DNA of 64,000 bases from Streptomyces sp. TRM68416. GTDB lineage: Bacteria > Actinomycetota > Actinomycetes > Streptomycetales > Streptomycetaceae. Positions 60,128 through 64,000 of the stretch are shown piece after piece; the stretch's first letter is position 1; every line of letters starts with the position of its first letter. The notes under the pieces are model-generated. The model was not told the DNA's origin and made no database searches. It saw nothing but the letters and a program-made list of their open reading frames with translations. The stretch spans positions 62,001-126,000 of the forward strand of contig NZ_JACVWU010000016.1 in assembly GCF_014596915.1 (NCBI RefSeq), given 5' to 3'. Both the position numbers and the translations under genes were made by a program.

Positions 60128-60607
60128 GTGACGATCGACCAGCTGGACGGGCGGATCATCGTGCTGCTGGCGCGCGAGCCGCGGATCGGGGTGCTGGAGA
60201 TGTCCCGGCGGCTGGGTGTGGCGCGCGGGACCGTGCAGGCGCGCCTGGACCGGCTTCAGTCGAACGGAGTCATCCGCGGATTCGGTCCGCAGGTCGACCC
60301 GGCGGCGCTCGGCTATCCGGTCACGGCCTTCGCCACGCTGCAGATCCGGCAGGGCCAAGGGGCCGACGTACGGGCGCACTTGGCGACCGTTCCGGAGGTG
60401 CTGGAGCTGCACACGACCACCGGCAGCGGGGACATGCTGTGCCGGCTCGTGGCCCGCTCGAACGCCGATCTCCAGCGTGTGATCGACCTGGTCGTCGGTT
60501 TCGATGGGATCGTCCGGGCCTCCACCGCGATCGTGATGGAGAACCCCGTTCCGCTGCGGATCATCCCGCTGGTGGAGCAGGCGGCGGAGGACCGGGCGCG
60601 ACCGTAG
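60128..60607 (+). CDS. Lrp/AsnC-family transcriptional regulator
   Basis: 159 residues from the GTG at 60128, with GGGAGG upstream; the longer frame from 60044 lacks a ribosome site. The HTH is at the start (LDGRIIVLLAREPRIGVLEM then SRRLGVARGTVQARLDRL), and the C-terminal AsnC ligand domain has TGSGDMLCRLVARSNADLQ. It is coupled by 10 bp to the osmoprotectant transporter genes, which it probably regulates. Confidence 0.9.
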   Translation: MTIDQLDGRIIVLLAREPRIGVLEMSRRLGVARGTVQARLDRLQSNGVIRGFGPQVDPAALGYPVTAFATLQIRQGQGADVRAHLATVPEVLELHTTTGSGDMLCRLVARSNADLQRVIDLVVGFDGIVRASTAIVMENPVPLRIIPLVEQAAEDRARP

Positions 60608-60617
60608 CCGACCTGGG

Positions 60618-61274
60618 GTGAGCGCTGTGAACTTCTGGGAGTACCTGGGCACCCGCCACCAGCAGTTGTTCACGGACGCCTACCAACACGCGAGCGCCGT
60701 CTTCCAGTGCATGGTCGTGGCGACCGTGCTGGGCGTGCTGATCGGCGTGGCCACCTACCGCAGCGAATGGGCCGGCAATCTCGCCACCACGACCACCTCA
60801 ACCGTCCTGACCATTCCCTCGCTGGCCATGATCGGCCTGCTCGTTCCGGTCGTGGGGCTCGGCGTGCCGCCCACGGTGATCGCGCTGACGCTCTACGGGC
60901 TGCTGCCGATCGTGCGCAACGCGATCGTCGGCCTGCGCGGGGTCGACCCCGCCCTGGTGGACGCGGCCAAGGGCATCGGGATGTCCCGGCCGATGCGTCT
61001 GGCCCGGGTCGAGCTGCCGCTGGCCTGGCCGCCGATCCTGACCGGGATCCGGGTCTCGACGCAGATGCTGATGGGCATCGCGGCGATCGCCGCCTACGCC
61101 TCCGGGCCCGGCCTCGGCAACGAGATCTTCCGCGGGATCGCCTCGCTCGGCAGCAAGAACGCGCTCAACCAGGTACTCGCGGGCACGCTCGGGATCATCG
61201 TCCTGGCGCTGCTGTTCGACGCCGCGTACGTCCTGATCGGACGGCTGACCATTCCCAGGGGGATCCGTGCCTGA
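60618..61274 (+). CDS. Osmoprotectant ABC transporter permease 1
   Basis: 218 residues from the GTG at 60618. BPD transport fold with about five to six helices. The EAA loop is DAAKGIGMSRPMRLARVELPL (about residues 112-132, in two blocks), as in OpuB/OpuC/ProW permeases. It is the first transporter gene of the operon and overlaps the ATPase gene by 8 bp. The transporter should import betaine, choline or a similar quaternary ammonium solute. Confidence 0.92.
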   Translation: MSAVNFWEYLGTRHQQLFTDAYQHASAVFQCMVVATVLGVLIGVATYRSEWAGNLATTTTSTVLTIPSLAMIGLLVPVVGLGVPPTVIALTLYGLLPIVRNAIVGLRGVDPALVDAAKGIGMSRPMRLARVELPLAWPPILTGIRVSTQMLMGIAAIAAYASGPGLGNEIFRGIASLGSKNALNQVLAGTLGIIVLALLFDAAYVLIGRLTIPRGIRA

Positions 61275-62514
61275 GTCCAGTACGTCCGGCGCCTCGGGTG
61301 CCTCCATCGAGCTGGAGAACCTGACCAAGCGGTACCCCGGCAATCCGCAGCCGTCGGTGGACAACGTGAACATGGAGATCAGGGCGGGCGAGCTGGTCGT
61401 CTTCGTCGGCCCCTCCGGGTGCGGGAAGTCCACCACGCTCAAGATGATCAACCGGCTGATCGAGCCGACCGGCGGCCGGATCCGCATCAACGGCGAGGAC
61501 GTCACCGACATGGACCCGGTGAAGCTGCGCCGCAAGGTCGGCTACGCGATCCAGTCGGCGGGGCTGTTCCCGCACATGACGGTCGCGCAGAACATCGCGC
61601 TCGTGCCGAGGATGGTCGGCTGGCCGAAGGCGCGGACCAGGGACCGGGTGGAGGAGCTGCTCGACCTCGTCGGCCTGGACCCCGGCGAGTTCCACGGCCG
61701 CTATCCGCGTCAGCTGTCGGGCGGGCAGCAGCAGCGGGTGGGCGTGGCGCGGGCGCTGGCCGCCGATCCCCCGGTGCTGCTGATGGACGAGCCGTTCGGC
61801 GCGGTCGACCCGATCACCCGGGACCATCTCCAGGACGAGCTGATCAGGTTGCAGCACGAGCTGCACAAGACGATCGTCTTCGTCACCCACGACTTCGACG
61901 AGGCGATCAAGCTCGGTGACCGCATCGCCGTGCTGCGCGAACGCTCGCACATCGCCCAGTTCGACACCCCCGAGGCGATCCTGACCAACCCGGCCGACGA
62001 CTTCGTGTCGGGGTTCGTCGGGGCCGGGGCGGCGCTGAAGCGGCTGAACCTGACCCGCGTACGGGACGTGGAGATCACCGACTATCCGACGGTCACCGTC
62101 GACGACCCGCTCCAGGAGATCTTCAACAAGCTCCGCTCCAGCGGCACCAACGAGATCCTGCTGCTCGACAAGCGCCGCCGCCCCTACAAATGGCTCCGAC
62201 GCGGCGACCTGATGCGGGCCAAGGGCTCACTGGCCCGCGCGGGCACGCTGGTGCACGACACGGTCACCCGGGACGCCACCCTGCGCGACGCCCTGGAGGC
62301 CGTCCTCACCGACAACGCGGGGCGGGTCGCGGTCACCGGGCGGCGCGGGGAGTACGACGGCGTCGTCGACATGGAGACGCTGATGAACTCCGTGCACGAA
62401 CTGCTGGAGGCGGACCGGCTGGAGGCGATGGAGCACCAGCACGAGCTGGAGGCGGCCCGCGCCCCGCAGACGCATGCCGAGCAGGAGGGCGACGGAGGGG
62501 AGAAGAAGGCGTGA
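61267..62514 (+). CDS. Osmoprotectant ABC transporter ATPase with CBS domains
   Basis: 415 residues. Walker A GPSGCGKST, Q-loop region YAIQSAGLFPHM, signature LSGGQQQRVGVARAL, Walker B VLLMDEPFGAVD, H-loop THDFDEA. After residue 260 a tandem CBS pair follows (ITDYPTVTVDDPLQEIF then VTRDATLRDALEAVLTDN), as in OpuCA/ProV-type ATPases where CBS senses ionic strength or cyclic di-AMP. The C-terminal tail is Glu/Lys-rich. It overlaps the next permease start by GTGA. Confidence 0.94.
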   Translation: MPESSTSGASGASIELENLTKRYPGNPQPSVDNVNMEIRAGELVVFVGPSGCGKSTTLKMINRLIEPTGGRIRINGEDVTDMDPVKLRRKVGYAIQSAGLFPHMTVAQNIALVPRMVGWPKARTRDRVEELLDLVGLDPGEFHGRYPRQLSGGQQQRVGVARALAADPPVLLMDEPFGAVDPITRDHLQDELIRLQHELHKTIVFVTHDFDEAIKLGDRIAVLRERSHIAQFDTPEAILTNPADDFVSGFVGAGAALKRLNLTRVRDVEITDYPTVTVDDPLQEIFNKLRSSGTNEILLLDKRRRPYKWLRRGDLMRAKGSLARAGTLVHDTVTRDATLRDALEAVLTDNAGRVAVTGRRGEYDGVVDMETLMNSVHELLEADRLEAMEHQHELEAARAPQTHAEQEGDGGEKKA

Positions 62515-63413
62515 CGGTTCCTTCGAGGCCCCCAGGACACCGGCGTCCGCACGGCGAGCACGAGGTCGAGGGCCTCGCCTTCCGGGACGAGGGCGAGGGC
62601 GAGAACTTCGCGCTCCGGGACGAGGGCGAGGGCGAGGCCGGGCGGGGGACGCCCCCGCCGTCTGCGGCCCCGCCGCGCCGGGTGACCTGGCAGAAGCTGA
62701 CGTTCCTGCCCGCGCTGCTGGTGGCGGTGCTGCTGGCGACCTGGCTGTGGTTCCAGCAGGCCGACCTGGACTCGATCTCCGAGAACGCGCTGTCGAACGG
62801 CCAGGTGTCGAAGGCCCTGTGGCAGCACGTGGAACTGACGGTGATCTCCACCTTCTTCGTGCTGATCATCGCGATCCCGCTGGGCGTGCTGCTCACCCGC
62901 AAGGCGTTCCGCAAGGCCACCCCGGTGGCGATGGCGGTCGCCAACACGGGTCAGGCGACCCCGGCGATCGGCCTGCTCGCCCTGCTGGTGATCTGGCTCG
63001 GCACCGGCATGAAGGCGGCCCTGATCGGCATCGTCATCTACGCCGTCCTGCCGGTGCTCTCCAACACAATGGCGGGCCTGAAGGCCAACGACCCGACCCT
63101 GCTGGAGGCGGCCCGCGGCATCGGCATGTCCCCGCTCGGCGTGCTGACCCGGGTGGAACTCCCCCTGGCCGTCCCGCTGATCCTGGCGGGCGTGCGCACG
63201 GCCCTCGTCCTGAACGTCGGTACGGCGACCCTGGCGACCTTCGGCGGGAGCGGCGGCCTGGGCGTACTGATCACCACCGGCATCACCAACCAGCGGATGC
63301 CGGTGCTGATGCTGGGGTCGATCCTCACGGTGGCGCTGGCGCTGCTGGTGGACTGGCTGGCCTCACTGGCCGAACTGCTGCTCCGGCCGCGGGGGTTGGA
63401 GGTGACGGCGTGA
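62511..63413 (+). CDS. Osmoprotectant ABC transporter permease 2 with acidic repeat head
   Basis: 300 residues from the GTG at 62511, overlapping the previous stop. The first 55 residues are an unusual acidic/Gly-rich head containing a duplicated FRDEGEGE/LRDEGEGE motif. The permease follows with five or six helices and the EAA loop EAARGIGMSPLGVLTRVELPL (about residues 195-215, two blocks). With permease 1 it forms the membrane channel of the uptake system. Confidence 0.92.
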   Translation: MTVPSRPPGHRRPHGEHEVEGLAFRDEGEGENFALRDEGEGEAGRGTPPPSAAPPRRVTWQKLTFLPALLVAVLLATWLWFQQADLDSISENALSNGQVSKALWQHVELTVISTFFVLIIAIPLGVLLTRKAFRKATPVAMAVANTGQATPAIGLLALLVIWLGTGMKAALIGIVIYAVLPVLSNTMAGLKANDPTLLEAARGIGMSPLGVLTRVELPLAVPLILAGVRTALVLNVGTATLATFGGSGGLGVLITTGITNQRMPVLMLGSILTVALALLVDWLASLAELLLRPRGLEVTA

Positions 63414-64000
63414 GACGCGCGTGCCTGGTGCTCGCGGGAGCGCTGACCGTGGTCTCCGGCTGCGGACTGACCAGCGGCTCTCCCATGGTCGACAACGTCG
63501 TCCCCGGCTCGATCGGCCGGGGCGAACCGCTCAAGGGCGCCGACCTGACGGTGACGTCCAAGGAGTTCACCGAGCAGCTGATCCTCGGCGCGATCATGGG
63601 CATCGCCTTCGAGGCGGCGGGCGCGGACGTCCTCGACCGCACCGGCATCCAGGGCTCCATCGGGGCCCGGGAGGCGGTCAGGTCCGGTGACGCGGACGCC
63701 ATGTACGAGTACACGGGCACCGCCTGGATCACGTACCAGGGCAACAGCGAGCCGATCGACGACCCGCGGGCGCAGTGGGAGGCGGTCCGGGACGCCGACT
63801 TCAAGAACGGGCTGACCTGGCTGGAGCCCTCCGCCCTGAACAACACCTACGCCCTGGCGACGAACCGGGCCAACGCCCGGAAGTACGGCACGAAGACGCT
63901 CTCGGACGTGGCGGAGCTGGCCGAGTCCGACCCCGGTGCGGTGACGCTGTGCGTGGAGGGCGAGTTCGCCAACCGCGCGGACGGGCTGCCGGGCATGCAG
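63410..64000 (+). CDS. Osmoprotectant-binding lipoprotein, cut by window end
   Basis: The first 197 residues are visible. The GTG at 63410 overlaps the previous stop. A signal peptide with lipobox VVSGC (Cys near residue 18) is followed by ADLTVTSKEFTEQLILGAI and a Tyr-containing segment EYTGTAWITYQG that are typical of OpuBC/OpuCC-type glycine betaine/choline binding proteins. It captures the substrate outside the membrane and delivers it to the two permeases. The rest of the gene is outside the window. Confidence 0.92.
   Translation, partial: MRRACLVLAGALTVVSGCGLTSGSPMVDNVVPGSIGRGEPLKGADLTVTSKEFTEQLILGAIMGIAFEAAGADVLDRTGIQGSIGAREAVRSGDADAMYEYTGTAWITYQGNSEPIDDPRAQWEAVRDADFKNGLTWLEPSALNNTYALATNRANARKYGTKTLSDVAELAESDPGAVTLCVEGEFANRADGLPGMQ

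Noticed and set aside
1..64000. CRISPR array
   Set aside because: The tandem repeats at 12295, 15101 and 16684 have no spacers and no cas genes are nearby.

Overview
The window is chromosomal DNA from a Streptomyces (or very close relative). The evidence is uniformly high G+C with G/C-ending codons, GTG/TTG starts, GTGA and ATGA stop/start overlaps, a single TTA (bldA-type) codon in a regulator, an SsgA-like sporulation protein, DUF397/DUF5753 regulator pieces, a WD40 Ser/Thr kinase, and the N-acetylglucosamine PTS genes with DasR-type (dre) operators.

Layout. 1-10602: four translationally coupled genes (partial very large SF2 helicase, UvrD-like SF1 helicase, DrmA-like helicase, DrmB-like DUF1998 protein) that look like a DISARM-related anti-phage array without any visible methylase or PLD nuclease. 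The first gene runs off the left edge. The array ends abruptly against a headless DUF5753 regulator and its DUF397 partner (10603-11446), which looks like an insertion scar. 11.6-15.5 kb: cyclophilin, GT2 glycosyltransferase, alpha/beta hydrolase, an eight-copy 16-bp tandem repeat, and a small membrane protein. 15.7-22.9 kb: AraC regulator, WD40 protein kinase, and two coupled membrane-anchored helix-turn-helix proteins, the second with the TTA codon. 22.9-30 kb: AhpD-like protein, DUF445 protein, SGNH esterase, DUF1707 protein, and a three-gene ABC-2 exporter. 30.2-36.7 kb: class A penicillin-binding protein, a guanidinium exporter under a probable guanidine-III riboswitch, GroES-like protein, DUF3618 protein, Bcp peroxiredoxin, a broken HNH gene, an odd tRNA with anticodon UAG, rdgB, a lipoprotein and rph.

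36.7-47 kb: a polysaccharide deacetylase with an altered metal motif beside a probable integrase remnant; nagF/nagE1/nagE2; a metallo-beta-lactamase-fold hydrolase; a membrane-anchored PemK/MazF-like protein; the CysM-CysO-Mec cysteine pathway with a short Cys-ending leader ORF; and an AGCS symporter. 47-57 kb: DUF2017 and clpS, pncB and pncA (NAD salvage), a secreted M6 metalloprotease, two RDD membrane proteins and ssgG. 57-64 kb: FAD-linked oxidase, TPR protein, Lrp/AsnC regulator and an osmoprotectant-type ABC operon (permease, CBS-ATPase, permease, binding protein) that runs off the right edge.

Most of the window from about 20 kb on is ordinary core chromosome. The accessory parts are the left-hand defence array and the 34.4-38.5 kb stretch around the tRNA and the integrase and HNH relics. 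All functional calls come from reading motifs and recalling families; no database search was run.
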